DNA of 64,000 bases, from contig NZ_FOYX01000001.1 of assembly GCF_900112245.1 (NCBI RefSeq), forward strand, positions 1,351,856 to 1,415,855. Direction: 5' to 3'. This document shows, in pieces, positions 17,187 to 25,067 of this stretch; position 1 is the stretch's first letter; each line of letters begins with the position of its first letter. This stretch comes from Maribacter stanieri. Lineage in GTDB: Bacteria; Bacteroidota; Bacteroidia; Flavobacteriales; Flavobacteriaceae. The position numbers were made by a program, and so were the translations under genes. The notes beneath the pieces were generated by a model. That model saw only the letters and a list, made by a program, of their open reading frames with translations. It was not told the origin of the DNA and made no database searches.

Positions 17187-17260
17187 CGGTCTGGACGGGA
17201 CTCGAACCCGCGACCCCCTGCGTGACAGGCAGGTATTCTAACCAACTGAACTACCAGACC
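17187..17260 (-). tRNA. tRNA-Asp (GTC)
   Basis: The minus strand folds into a complete cloverleaf. The 7-bp acceptor GGTCTGG/CCAGACC has discriminator G. The anticodon stem CCTGC/GCAGG encloses CTGTCAC with anticodon GTC. The T-arm is GCGGG-TTCGAGT-CCCGT. CCA is not encoded. A copy of the last 15 bases plus one flanking base lies at 6579-6594. Confidence 0.97.
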
Positions 17261-17277
17261 GTGGCGTTTAGCGAGTG

Positions 17278-17308
17278 CAAATATATGTAGTTATTTGTAT
17301 TGCGCAAA
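17278..17308 (-). promoter_or_regulatory. Promoter of tRNA-Asp
   Basis: On the minus strand TTTG, 19 bases, then TATATTTG: an exact match to the Bacteroidota sigma-A-type consensus TTTG-N19-TAnnTTTG. It ends 17 bases before the mature tRNA 5' end. Confidence 0.85.
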
Positions 17309-17332
17309 CATTTTTTTTACTTTTTTTTCTGT

Positions 17333-18262
17333 CTAGAGAAATTTATTTCTTTCTACAAGAAAAGTATTGAGCACTGTAGAGAAATCTCGCTGTATATCTA
17401 TGTCAACATATTTGATTTTATATTGAGCGCATTTCATTTTAATATCAGATAGATACGTAGTAATTCGTTCGTTATATGCTTCCTTGATATTGTCTGCATA
17501 AAGGTCTAAATGCTCCCCCGTTTCTACATCAACAAATCTTTTAGGTGTATTTTCAAAATCGAAAAATAATTCACGTTGCTTGTCCATCGGATGAAAAAGT
17601 ACCACATCATGCTTGTTATATTTTAAATGACGTAGAGCTTCGAACAATTCTTCATCATTTTTTTCTGTTTGAAACATGTCCGTAAATAAAAAAATGAGAC
17701 TTCTACGCTTAATATTCTCTGCAATTTGATGTAAGTAGGTGTATGTTTTGGTCTCTTTTGGTGGGTTTTTTGCCAGGCTCACTTCATTCAATTGTGCTAA
17801 TAGCATTTGAAAATGACGTTCACTTCCTTTTTCAGGAGCGTAGTAGTTATATGCATCAGCGTAAATACTTAAACCTACTGCATCACGCTGCCTTTTAAGC
17901 ACGTTCATTAATGCGGCTATAGCTAATACGCTAAAACCAATTTTATTTAAAGAGTCAATGCTTAAATTATCTATTTTCGGATAATACATAGATGCTGAAT
18001 TATCCAATATCATATGGCATCTTAAATTTGTCTCTTCTTCGTAACGTTTGGTGTAGAGTTTGTCTGTTTTGGCAAAAAGTTTCCAATCTATATGTTTGGT
18101 GCTTTCGCCATTGTTATAGATTTTGTGTTCCGCAAATTCCGCAGAGAAACCATGAAAGGGACTTCGGTGTATGCCACTGATAAAACCTTCTACTACTTGG
18201 TTGGCAAGTAGCTCTAGATTTGAAAATAGGGTAGACTTGTTTAATTCTGATTGTAGATTCAC
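17333..18262 (-). CDS. DUF58 domain protein with vWA-like fold
   Basis: A 309-aa DUF58 protein. The family signature is clear: GIHRSPFHGFSAEFAEHKIY, then STKHIDWKLFAKTDKLYTKR, then a metal-site strand MILDNSASMYY (DxSxS type) and LIFLFTDMF. Such proteins usually work with MoxR AAA+ ATPases and Bat-type vWA proteins as chaperone-like or stress systems. No moxR gene is next to it here, and it stands alone between tRNA-Asp and trxA. The length is normal for the family. It has no signal peptide. The start at 18262 fits the usual N-terminus. Confidence 0.9.
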   Translation of the reverse strand: MNLQSELNKSTLFSNLELLANQVVEGFISGIHRSPFHGFSAEFAEHKIYNNGESTKHIDWKLFAKTDKLYTKRYEEETNLRCHMILDNSASMYYPKIDNLSIDSLNKIGFSVLAIAALMNVLKRQRDAVGLSIYADAYNYYAPEKGSERHFQMLLAQLNEVSLAKNPPKETKTYTYLHQIAENIKRRSLIFLFTDMFQTEKNDEELFEALRHLKYNKHDVVLFHPMDKQRELFFDFENTPKRFVDVETGEHLDLYADNIKEAYNERITTYLSDIKMKCAQYKIKYVDIDIQRDFSTVLNTFLVERNKFL

Positions 18263-18325
18263 AATATTAAAGATAGTAAAGACAAATCAACTATAAGGAT
18301 AGGTCTAAATAAAATTGACCCAAAT

Positions 18326-18355
18326 AAAAAGAGCTGACATATGCCAGCTCTTTTT
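18326..18355 (-). terminator. Terminator of trxA
   Basis: AAAAAGAGCTG and CAGCTCTTTTT form a stem of 11 bp around an 8-base loop, lying between the trxA stop (18382) and the DUF58 start. T5 follows the stem core on the minus strand. Confidence 0.8.
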
Positions 18356-18381
18356 ATTTATAATATTATACTTAGTAGTGC

Positions 18382-18699
18382 TTACAAAGCTGCATCAATA
18401 GCATCTGTGTAAACTTTCTTAGGTGAAACACCTACTTGTCTGCTTACAATTTCGCCATCTTTGAATACTAATACGGTAGGTATGTTACGTACCCCGTATT
18501 TAGCAGCAAATTCTTGATTTGCATCTACATCAACTTTACCAACAACAGCTTTGCCGTCATATTCAGTACTAACTTCGTCAATGATAGGACCTACCATACG
18601 ACAAGGACCGCACCATGCTGCCCAAAAATCTACTACTACTGGTTTATCGCTTTTTAAAACTACCTCGTCAAAAGTAGCATCTGTTATTTCTAATGCCAT
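18382..18699 (-). CDS. trxA: Thioredoxin
   Basis: A 105-aa thioredoxin, the cytoplasmic disulfide reductant. The active site WCGPC lies in VVDFWAAWCGPCRMVGP (about residues 23-39), and the cis-proline segment is RNIPTVLVFKDG. The length and layout match classical TrxA, with no signal peptide. It is monocistronic: a promoter-like -7 box sits 24 bases upstream and a terminator directly downstream. The neighbouring dnaE gene has the same orientation but is separated by about 210 bases. Confidence 0.97.
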   Translation of the reverse strand: MALEITDATFDEVVLKSDKPVVVDFWAAWCGPCRMVGPIIDEVSTEYDGKAVVGKVDVDANQEFAAKYGVRNIPTVLVFKDGEIVSRQVGVSPKKVYTDAIDAAL

Positions 18700-18722
18700 C
18701 TTATTTACTTTTATTGATTATG

Positions 18723-18730
18723 CAAATTTA
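18723..18730 (-). promoter_or_regulatory. -7 promoter element of trxA
   Basis: TAAATTTG on the minus strand matches the Bacteroidota -7 consensus TAnnTTTG and lies 24 bases before the trxA ATG. No TTTG is found at the expected -33 spacing, so the match is partial. Confidence 0.5.
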
Positions 18731-18911
18731 GTCAATTATTCTTCTGTTTCCTTACGGGCTTACAATTCGTTTTACCTATAACGGTATCAAGCTAATTTAT
18801 TAATCTTTATCGTTATTTTCTTACTTTTTGCTGCTACATGAAAGTTATAAGTGTGTCAAGATTTCATTGATTTTTCATTAAAATCATGTAAAAATACCAC
18901 AAGAGGTATGT

Positions 18912-21900
18912 CTAATTCAGCTTAAAGTGAACGTCTTGTTTTTCTAAAAGTTGTAATAACTCACTTGAAATATGCACTTTTTGTTTCCTACTATTTAAAT
19001 TCACTTTTATTTTTTCTTCCATCTCATAAACAATAAAATTGATAGCGTGCTCTCCTTTATGATTGGTGAATGTGTCTTTTAAAGCTCTTACTTTTTCTTC
19101 TTTCAGATCGGCAATGTTCAGTTTTATGGTAAGCTTTTTAGCGTAGGTTTCCATTACTTCCTGTAATAGCATGAAGCTATTAAATTGCATTCTTGGGTCC
19201 CCTTTTTTGCCAGTATCCTTATTCATCCACCCATCACGAACAAATAACTTCACGTAGGCGAAGGAATTGATCATTAAGAAGTGCCTAAATTTAAGATACT
19301 CCTCCCCAAATATTCTAAACTCATAAGAATCCGTATAATCTTCCATGGTGAAAGCTGCCCAACCTTTTCCGTTTTTGGAAACCCTATGTTGCACGTCTGT
19401 GATTACCGCGGCGAACGTAAGTTCTCGGTTTACATAAGTAGGTAAATCATGCACACAAGCTATGTTTGCATTACAAAATGCTTTTACTTCGGTTTTAAAA
19501 TCATCTAATGGGTGACCGGAGATGTAAATACCAACAACTTCTTTCTCCCTTCTCAGTTTTTCCATCGTACCCCATTCTTCACATGGTGGTACTACAGGTT
19601 CTGGTATTTGTACTTCGCTGGCATCACCAAATAAACTTACTTGACTAGAGTTTTCGCTCTCTTGAAATTTGGCACCATACTTAATAGTTTTTTCTAAAAA
19701 TGTGACCCCATCTCCCTCATCATGAAAATATTGTGCTCTGTGAGTGTCTCCAAAAGAATCAAATCCACCGGCAACTGCTAAACTTTCAAATGCTTTCTTA
19801 TTGGCGGCACGTAAATCAATTCGTTTAGCAAAATCGAACACAGATTTATACGTTCCTTCTTCTTTTCTATTTTCTACAATAGTCTCTACGGCACCTCGAC
19901 CAACACCTTTTACTGCGCCCATTCCAAAACGAACAGCACCGGCATCATTTACCGCAAATTTGTAATACGATTCATTGACATCTGGACCTAATACATCCAA
20001 TCCCATACGTTTACATTCTTCCATGAAGAACGTAACTTGTTTAATGTCATTCATATTATTACTCAGTACCGCAGCCATATATTCGGCAGGGTAGTGGGCC
20101 TTGCAATAAGCAGTTTGGTATGCGATCCAAGCATAGCATGTAGAGTGAGATTTGTTAAAGGCATAGGCTGCAAATGCTTCCCAATCTTTCCAAATTTTTT
20201 CTAATTTATCGGCTGCATGGCCTTTTGCAGAAGCTTGTTCAATAAACTTAGGCTTCATTTTATCTAGAACATGCTTTTGCTTTTTACCCATTGCCTTACG
20301 CAAGACATCGGCTTCACCTTTTGTAAAGTCAGCCAATTTTTGCGAAAGCAACATCACTTGCTCTTGGTATACGGTGATACCATAGGTCTCTGCTAAATAT
20401 TCTTCACAAGCATCAAGGTCATAAACAATTTCTTCAGTACCATGTTTACGGGCAATGAAACTTGGTATGTACTCCATTGGACCAGGACGGTATAATGCGT
20501 TCATTGCAATAAGATCTGCAAAAACAGTAGGTTTAAGGGATCTCATGTGTTTCTGCATTCCGGGAGATTCATATTGGAATACACCAACTGTTTCTCCTCT
20601 TTGAAAGAGCTCGTATGTTTTTACATCATCTAATGGAAAATTCTCTGGATCTAATTCAACACCATGTTTGGCTTTTACAATTTTAACGGTATCCTTGATT
20701 AAGGTTAGCGTCTTCAATCCCAAGAAATCCATCTTCAATAACCCCGCATCTTCTACGACCGAGTTATCAAACTGGGTGCAATACATTTCGGAGTCTTTCG
20801 CCAAAGCTACCGGAACGAACTTAGTAATATCATCTGGGGTGATAATTACACCACAAGCGTGTATACCTGTGTTACGTACAGAGCCTTCTAGAATATATGC
20901 TTGGTTTAAAGTTTCAGATTCCAGTCCGTCACCTTCAGAAATCGCCAAAAGTTCATTTATCTTAACTAAATCTTCTGCCCTAAATTTTGCCTTTAAGATT
21001 TTTTCATCAACCCCAATAATCTTTTTTAGCTTAGACATATCGGGTATCAACTTCGCCATGCGGTCAGAATCTTGCAAAGGCAAATCTAAAGCACGAGCCG
21101 TATCTCTAATTGCAGATTTGGCAGCCATGGTACCGTAAGTGATAATCTGTGCTACTTGATTTGAACCATATTTGTCAATTACATAATCCATCACACGACC
21201 ACGTCCTTCATCATCAAAGTCAATATCAATATCGGGCATACTTACACGATCCGGATTTAGGAAACGCTCAAAAAGTAAATCGTACTTAATTGGGTCTAAA
21301 TTCGTGATCCATAAACAATAAGCAACAGCGGAACCTGCTGCAGATCCACGCCCAGGACCTACAGATACATCCATAGCTCTTGCGGCCCTTATGAAATCTT
21401 CCACAATCAAGAAATAACCAGGGTAACCGGTTTTCTCAATAACTTTAAGCTCAAAGTCTAGTCGTTCATCAATAGCAGGTGTTATTTCCCCGTATCTTTT
21501 TTTGGCACCTTCATAGGTGATGTGACGTAGAAATTTGTTTTCCCCACGTTTACCGTTATCTAGTTTGTCTTCTTCAAATTGAAATTCTTCAGGAATGTCA
21601 AAGGCAGGTAATAATACATCACGTGCTAATGTAAAAGTTTCAACCTTATCTACAATTTCTTGAATATTGATGATTGCTTCAGGAATATCCTTGAATAGCT
21701 CCTTCATCTCTTCCGATGATTTAAAGTAGTATTCCTGATTTGGTAAACCGTAACGATATCCACGACCACGACCTATAGGTGTAGCTTGTTTTTCTCCATC
21801 CTTTACACATAAAAGGATGTCATGAGCATGGGCATTTTCTTTAGCTGTGTAGTAGGTATTGTTTGTAGCGACTAATTTTACATCGTGTTTTTTTGCAAAT

Positions 21901-23348
21901 TGAATCAATACTTGGTTCACACGGTCTTCATCTTCTTGACCGTGGCGCATGATTTCAATATATAAATCATCACCAAAAGTTTCTTTCCACCAAATTAGCG
22001 CTTCTTCAGCTTGGTTTTCACCAACATTTAAAACTTTGCTAGGTACTTCACCGTATAAGTTACCGGTAAGCACCATTACATCTTCTTTGTATTGCTCAAC
22101 AACTTTTTTATCTATTCGGGGAACGTAGTATTTTCCGCTGACAAAGGCGATAGAAGACATTTTAGCCAAGTTTAAGTACCCTTTTTTACTCTTGGCAAGC
22201 ATTACTATTTGATACCCATTGTCTTTTTGTGATTTATTGGTGTGGTCTTCACAAACTTGAAATTCACAACCAATAATAGGTGTAATCTCTATTTCTGGCT
22301 CTGGTAATTCGTTTAAAGGTTCTTGACCTTCTTCTAAAGTTCCATTCTGGGTAGCTTCATATCTTTTAAGATTTGCTTCATTTCTAGAAACAACACCTTT
22401 ATTATGATTAATGACACCGTTTACAAAGTGAAAGGCACCCATCATATTCGCATGATCCGTCATTGCAACCGCAGGCATTTTAGCTTTAGCGGTATTGGCG
22501 ATTAAATCTGGAATACTTGTGGTGGACTGTAATATAGAGAATTGAGTGTGATTGTGTAGATGTGCAAAATTAGCGGTCTCTAGCGTAGCTAAGTTCTCTT
22601 GAATTTCTTCTTGAGAAACTCCGCCAGTATCTTTTGCCCAAAGTGCATCGGCAATTTTTTTCGATGCTTTTTTAAGGTTTATGTGCTTTAAACCAATAAG
22701 CTCGATCTCTTTCGGATTCGCTTCAGAGAAATTCTTAAAATAATCTGGTTGAACATCTAATTGTTCAATGGTGTATTGCTGCTTACGGATAAGTTCAAGA
22801 AAACAACGTGTAGTTGCCTCAACATCGGCAGTCGCATTATGCGCTTCACCGAACGGTTCGCCAAATAAAAATTGGTGTAATTCTGTTAGCGTAGGAAGTT
22901 TAAATTTACCACCTCTACCACCGGGAATTTGGCAAAGTTGGGCCGTATGTTCGGTACAGGTATCTAAAATTGGTAATTCTTGTAATGGGTTTTCAACACC
23001 TAACCGGTGAAATTCAGCCCCCATAATGTTAAGGTCGAACCCTACATTTTGCCCGACTATAAATTTTGTTTTGGACATGGCAATGTTGAACTTCTCTAAT
23101 ACTTCAGATAAAGAAATACCTTTTTGCTCTGCTAGTTCAGTAGAAATTCCGTGAATTTGCTCTGCATCATAAGGAATATTGAATCCGTCAGGGCGCACCA
23201 AATAATCTTGATGTTCAATACAATTACCCATTTCATCATGCAACTGCCATGCAATCTGTATACAACGTGGCCAGTTGTCGGTGTCCGTAATAGGTGCATT
23301 CCAGTTTTTTGGAAGACCGGTAGTTTCGGTATCAAATATGAGGTACAT
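18912..23348 (-). CDS. dnaE: DNA polymerase III alpha subunit with N-terminal proofreading exonuclease
   Basis: A 1478-aa replicative polymerase. Residues 1-190 are a DnaQ-like DEDDh exonuclease (FDTETTG with Asp6 and Glu8; HNATADVEATTRCFLEL). A PHP domain begins at about 260 (FAHLHNHTQFSILQ). The family-C polymerase core follows, with catalytic aspartates in PDIDIDFDDEGRG at about 702-714 and the GPGRGSAAGS loop before it. The C-terminal part holds the helix-hairpin-helix and an OB-fold region. The exonuclease-DnaE fusion, which differs in order from PolC, is a known arrangement in Bacteroidota. The protein is complete. It lies between trxA and the divergent rpsP leader. Confidence 0.97.
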   Translation of the reverse strand: MYLIFDTETTGLPKNWNAPITDTDNWPRCIQIAWQLHDEMGNCIEHQDYLVRPDGFNIPYDAEQIHGISTELAEQKGISLSEVLEKFNIAMSKTKFIVGQNVGFDLNIMGAEFHRLGVENPLQELPILDTCTEHTAQLCQIPGGRGGKFKLPTLTELHQFLFGEPFGEAHNATADVEATTRCFLELIRKQQYTIEQLDVQPDYFKNFSEANPKEIELIGLKHINLKKASKKIADALWAKDTGGVSQEEIQENLATLETANFAHLHNHTQFSILQSTTSIPDLIANTAKAKMPAVAMTDHANMMGAFHFVNGVINHNKGVVSRNEANLKRYEATQNGTLEEGQEPLNELPEPEIEITPIIGCEFQVCEDHTNKSQKDNGYQIVMLAKSKKGYLNLAKMSSIAFVSGKYYVPRIDKKVVEQYKEDVMVLTGNLYGEVPSKVLNVGENQAEEALIWWKETFGDDLYIEIMRHGQEDEDRVNQVLIQFAKKHDVKLVATNNTYYTAKENAHAHDILLCVKDGEKQATPIGRGRGYRYGLPNQEYYFKSSEEMKELFKDIPEAIINIQEIVDKVETFTLARDVLLPAFDIPEEFQFEEDKLDNGKRGENKFLRHITYEGAKKRYGEITPAIDERLDFELKVIEKTGYPGYFLIVEDFIRAARAMDVSVGPGRGSAAGSAVAYCLWITNLDPIKYDLLFERFLNPDRVSMPDIDIDFDDEGRGRVMDYVIDKYGSNQVAQIITYGTMAAKSAIRDTARALDLPLQDSDRMAKLIPDMSKLKKIIGVDEKILKAKFRAEDLVKINELLAISEGDGLESETLNQAYILEGSVRNTGIHACGVIITPDDITKFVPVALAKDSEMYCTQFDNSVVEDAGLLKMDFLGLKTLTLIKDTVKIVKAKHGVELDPENFPLDDVKTYELFQRGETVGVFQYESPGMQKHMRSLKPTVFADLIAMNALYRPGPMEYIPSFIARKHGTEEIVYDLDACEEYLAETYGITVYQEQVMLLSQKLADFTKGEADVLRKAMGKKQKHVLDKMKPKFIEQASAKGHAADKLEKIWKDWEAFAAYAFNKSHSTCYAWIAYQTAYCKAHYPAEYMAAVLSNNMNDIKQVTFFMEECKRMGLDVLGPDVNESYYKFAVNDAGAVRFGMGAVKGVGRGAVETIVENRKEEGTYKSVFDFAKRIDLRAANKKAFESLAVAGGFDSFGDTHRAQYFHDEGDGVTFLEKTIKYGAKFQESENSSQVSLFGDASEVQIPEPVVPPCEEWGTMEKLRREKEVVGIYISGHPLDDFKTEVKAFCNANIACVHDLPTYVNRELTFAAVITDVQHRVSKNGKGWAAFTMEDYTDSYEFRIFGEEYLKFRHFLMINSFAYVKLFVRDGWMNKDTGKKGDPRMQFNSFMLLQEVMETYAKKLTIKLNIADLKEEKVRALKDTFTNHKGEHAINFIVYEMEEKIKVNLNSRKQKVHISSELLQLLEKQDVHFKLN

Positions 23349-23633
23349 AGCGAATTTTCTGAGTGTTCAACGCGGTCAGATGATTGACCTAAAAAGTGCC
23401 TATAAAATTACTAAAAAGGACTTGTTTGATGAAGCAGAGTTGCTAAGAGTTATTAACGAATGAATTTATTGGGTTTTTTTTGATGATTATTTCATTGAAA
23501 TTCACCTTCTTGTAATTTCATGTATTAGTCTAGAACCGATAGCATTTATTGATGTTTTATGAGTTTTAAGTTTCTTGTAAATTTTAAATGAAATATTTTT
23601 CAGTAATCACTGTTTAAATAACTGCAATTGTTA

Positions 23634-23760
23634 ATTGTCAGTTCGTTAAAATCAATTATATTTGCACCCGCTTTGAGATTAGCTTTGCTGGTTGATGGCG
23701 AACGAGTTAAAAAAATAGAATTAATAATCAAGGGTCGGGCACCCTACAAATTAATGTGAT
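23634..23760 (+). promoter_or_regulatory. Promoter and leader of rpsP-rimM
   Basis: The 412-base gap 23349-23760 holds no firm gene. TATATTTG at 23657-23664 matches the -7 consensus exactly, with TTG at 23635-23637 separated by 19 bases, giving a leader of about 90 bases. Just before the rpsP start, AGGGT-CGGGC-ACCCT (23731-23745) can form a small hairpin that could influence translation. The promoter is firm; the hairpin role is a guess. Confidence 0.7.
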
Positions 23761-24336
23761 ATGCCAGTAAAAATTAGATTACAAAGACACGGTAAAAAAG
23801 GAAAACCATTCTATTGGGTAGTTGCTGCAGATGCAAGAGCTAAAAGAGATGGTAAATTCTTAGAGAAATTAGGTATCTACAATCCTAATACCAACCCTGC
23901 AACAATTGAACTTAATGTTGATAGTTCAGTAAAATGGTTGCAAAACGGTGCACAACCTACAGATACAGCAAAAGCTATTCTTTCTTATAGAGGTGTACTT
24001 TTAAAGCATCACTTATTAGGTGGTGTTCGTAAAGGAGCATTAACAGAAGAGCAAGCAGAAGAAAAGTTCAACACTTGGTTAGCTGAAAAAGAGCAAGCAA
24101 TTGCTGATAAAGTTGGTGGTTTAGATAAAGTGAAAGCTGATGCTAGAGCTGCTGCATTGAAAGCAGAAAAAGAAGTAAACGACAAGCGTGCCGCTGATGC
24201 TGCCGCTGCTGCTTTACCAGAAGTTGCTGAAGGTGAAAACGCTGAAGCTGAAGTAGAAGCTGTTGAAGCTGCTGGTGAGCCAGAACAAGCTGTTGAAACT
24301 CCAGAAGCTCCTGCTGCTGAAGAAGATAAAGCATAA
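23761..24336 (+). CDS. rpsP: 30S ribosomal protein S16 with Ala/Glu-rich C-terminal extension
   Basis: Residues 1-80 are canonical S16 (MPVKIRLQRHGKKGKPFYWV, ADARAKRDGKFLEKLGIYNP), part of the small ribosomal subunit. The protein is 191 aa, about twice the E. coli length. The extra part starts with a helical segment (LTEEQAEEKFNTWLAEKEQAI) and ends in a low-complexity tail of Ala, Glu, Val and Pro (about 140-191). Long S16 tails are seen in Bacteroidota; their role is not known to me. It is followed 13 bases later by rimM, the usual partner. Confidence 0.97.
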   Translation: MPVKIRLQRHGKKGKPFYWVVAADARAKRDGKFLEKLGIYNPNTNPATIELNVDSSVKWLQNGAQPTDTAKAILSYRGVLLKHHLLGGVRKGALTEEQAEEKFNTWLAEKEQAIADKVGGLDKVKADARAAALKAEKEVNDKRAADAAAAALPEVAEGENAEAEVEAVEAAGEPEQAVETPEAPAAEEDKA

Positions 24337-24349
24337 TTTTTAAGAGACG

Positions 24350-24877
24350 ATGCGCAAGGAAGATTGTTTCTACCTAGGTAATATCGTTTCAAAATATAGT
24401 TTCAAAGGGGAGGTGCTAGTAAAACTAGATACCGATGATCCCGAGATTTACGAAAACATGGAATCAGTATTCGTTTCTTTAGGAAACAATCTGGTTCCAT
24501 TTTTTATTAAAAGATGCCGCCTCCATAAATCAAACTTACTTCGTATAGATTTTGAAGAAGTGAAATCAGAATCTGATGCAGATCGCATTATGAAATCTGG
24601 ACTCTATTTGCCTCTTACTATGTTGCCAAAACTTACCGGTAATAAATTTTATTATCATGAAATAGTAGGTTTTACTATGATAGACGCTGTTCATGGAGAT
24701 ATTGGTATTGTGCAAAGCGTAAATGATACTACGGCACAAGCATTGTTTGAAGTACAAAAAGAGGATAAGCAACTGCTTATTCCCGTAAGCGATGATATCA
24801 TTACCAAAGTAGATCGCGCCAACAAAAGTATTTTTGTAAAAACCCCCGAAGGTCTGGTAGACCTATACTTATCTTAA
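24350..24877 (+). CDS. rimM: Ribosome maturation factor RimM
   Basis: A 175-aa RimM, an assembly factor for the 30S head that binds S19 and works on 16S rRNA maturation. The N-terminal RimM domain begins FYLGNIVSKYSFKGEVLVKL, and a PRC-barrel follows from about residue 95 (KFYYHEIVGFTMIDAVHGDIG) to LIPVSDDIITKVD and the terminal GLVDLYL. The length is typical. It lies directly behind rpsP, with which it is surely co-transcribed. Confidence 0.95.
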   Translation: MRKEDCFYLGNIVSKYSFKGEVLVKLDTDDPEIYENMESVFVSLGNNLVPFFIKRCRLHKSNLLRIDFEEVKSESDADRIMKSGLYLPLTMLPKLTGNKFYYHEIVGFTMIDAVHGDIGIVQSVNDTTAQALFEVQKEDKQLLIPVSDDIITKVDRANKSIFVKTPEGLVDLYLS

Positions 24878-25067
24878 TAGTACAATACCCGCTATTTATT
24901 ATTAGTCTTTTACTAATAGTAGTGAGATTTTGTAAGACTGATAATATTTTAATTCATTTTTGAGAATTCTAATATTATTTAGCTTCTTTACTTCGTTATT
25001 GGTCGAATTTTAACTGTATGTGGTTGGTAAACTTTGTAAGTTCATGACAGTTTAAAAACCACCACTA

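Larger units (their letters stand above)
6579..17260. mobile_element. tRNA-Asp-associated genomic island, about 10.7 kb
   Basis: The island is bounded by the intact tRNA-Asp (17187-17260) and the 16-base copy of its 3' end at 6579-6594. The content is accessory: paralogous lipoproteins, an IS3 fragment, an HUH-Rep module, a putative metallopeptidase with a zinc-ribbon neighbour, and broken genes. Housekeeping genes resume immediately beyond the tRNA. No tyrosine or serine recombinase gene is present, so the element is either decayed or was mobilised in trans. Bases 16866-17134 hold no gene that I can see. Confidence 0.6.

Noticed and set aside
6579-17260. Integrase gene for the island
   Set aside because: No frame in the region shows tyrosine (RxxR...Y) or serine recombinase features. 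The only transposase is the IS3 fragment.
23380-23463. 27-aa plus-strand frame between dnaE and the rpsP promoter
   Set aside because: Plausible codons but very short, no promoter ahead, and no recognisable family.
24009-24392. Minus-strand frame opposite rpsP
   Set aside because: It mirrors the Ala/Glu-rich tail of S16 and has Ser/Ala low complexity; a shadow of the real gene.
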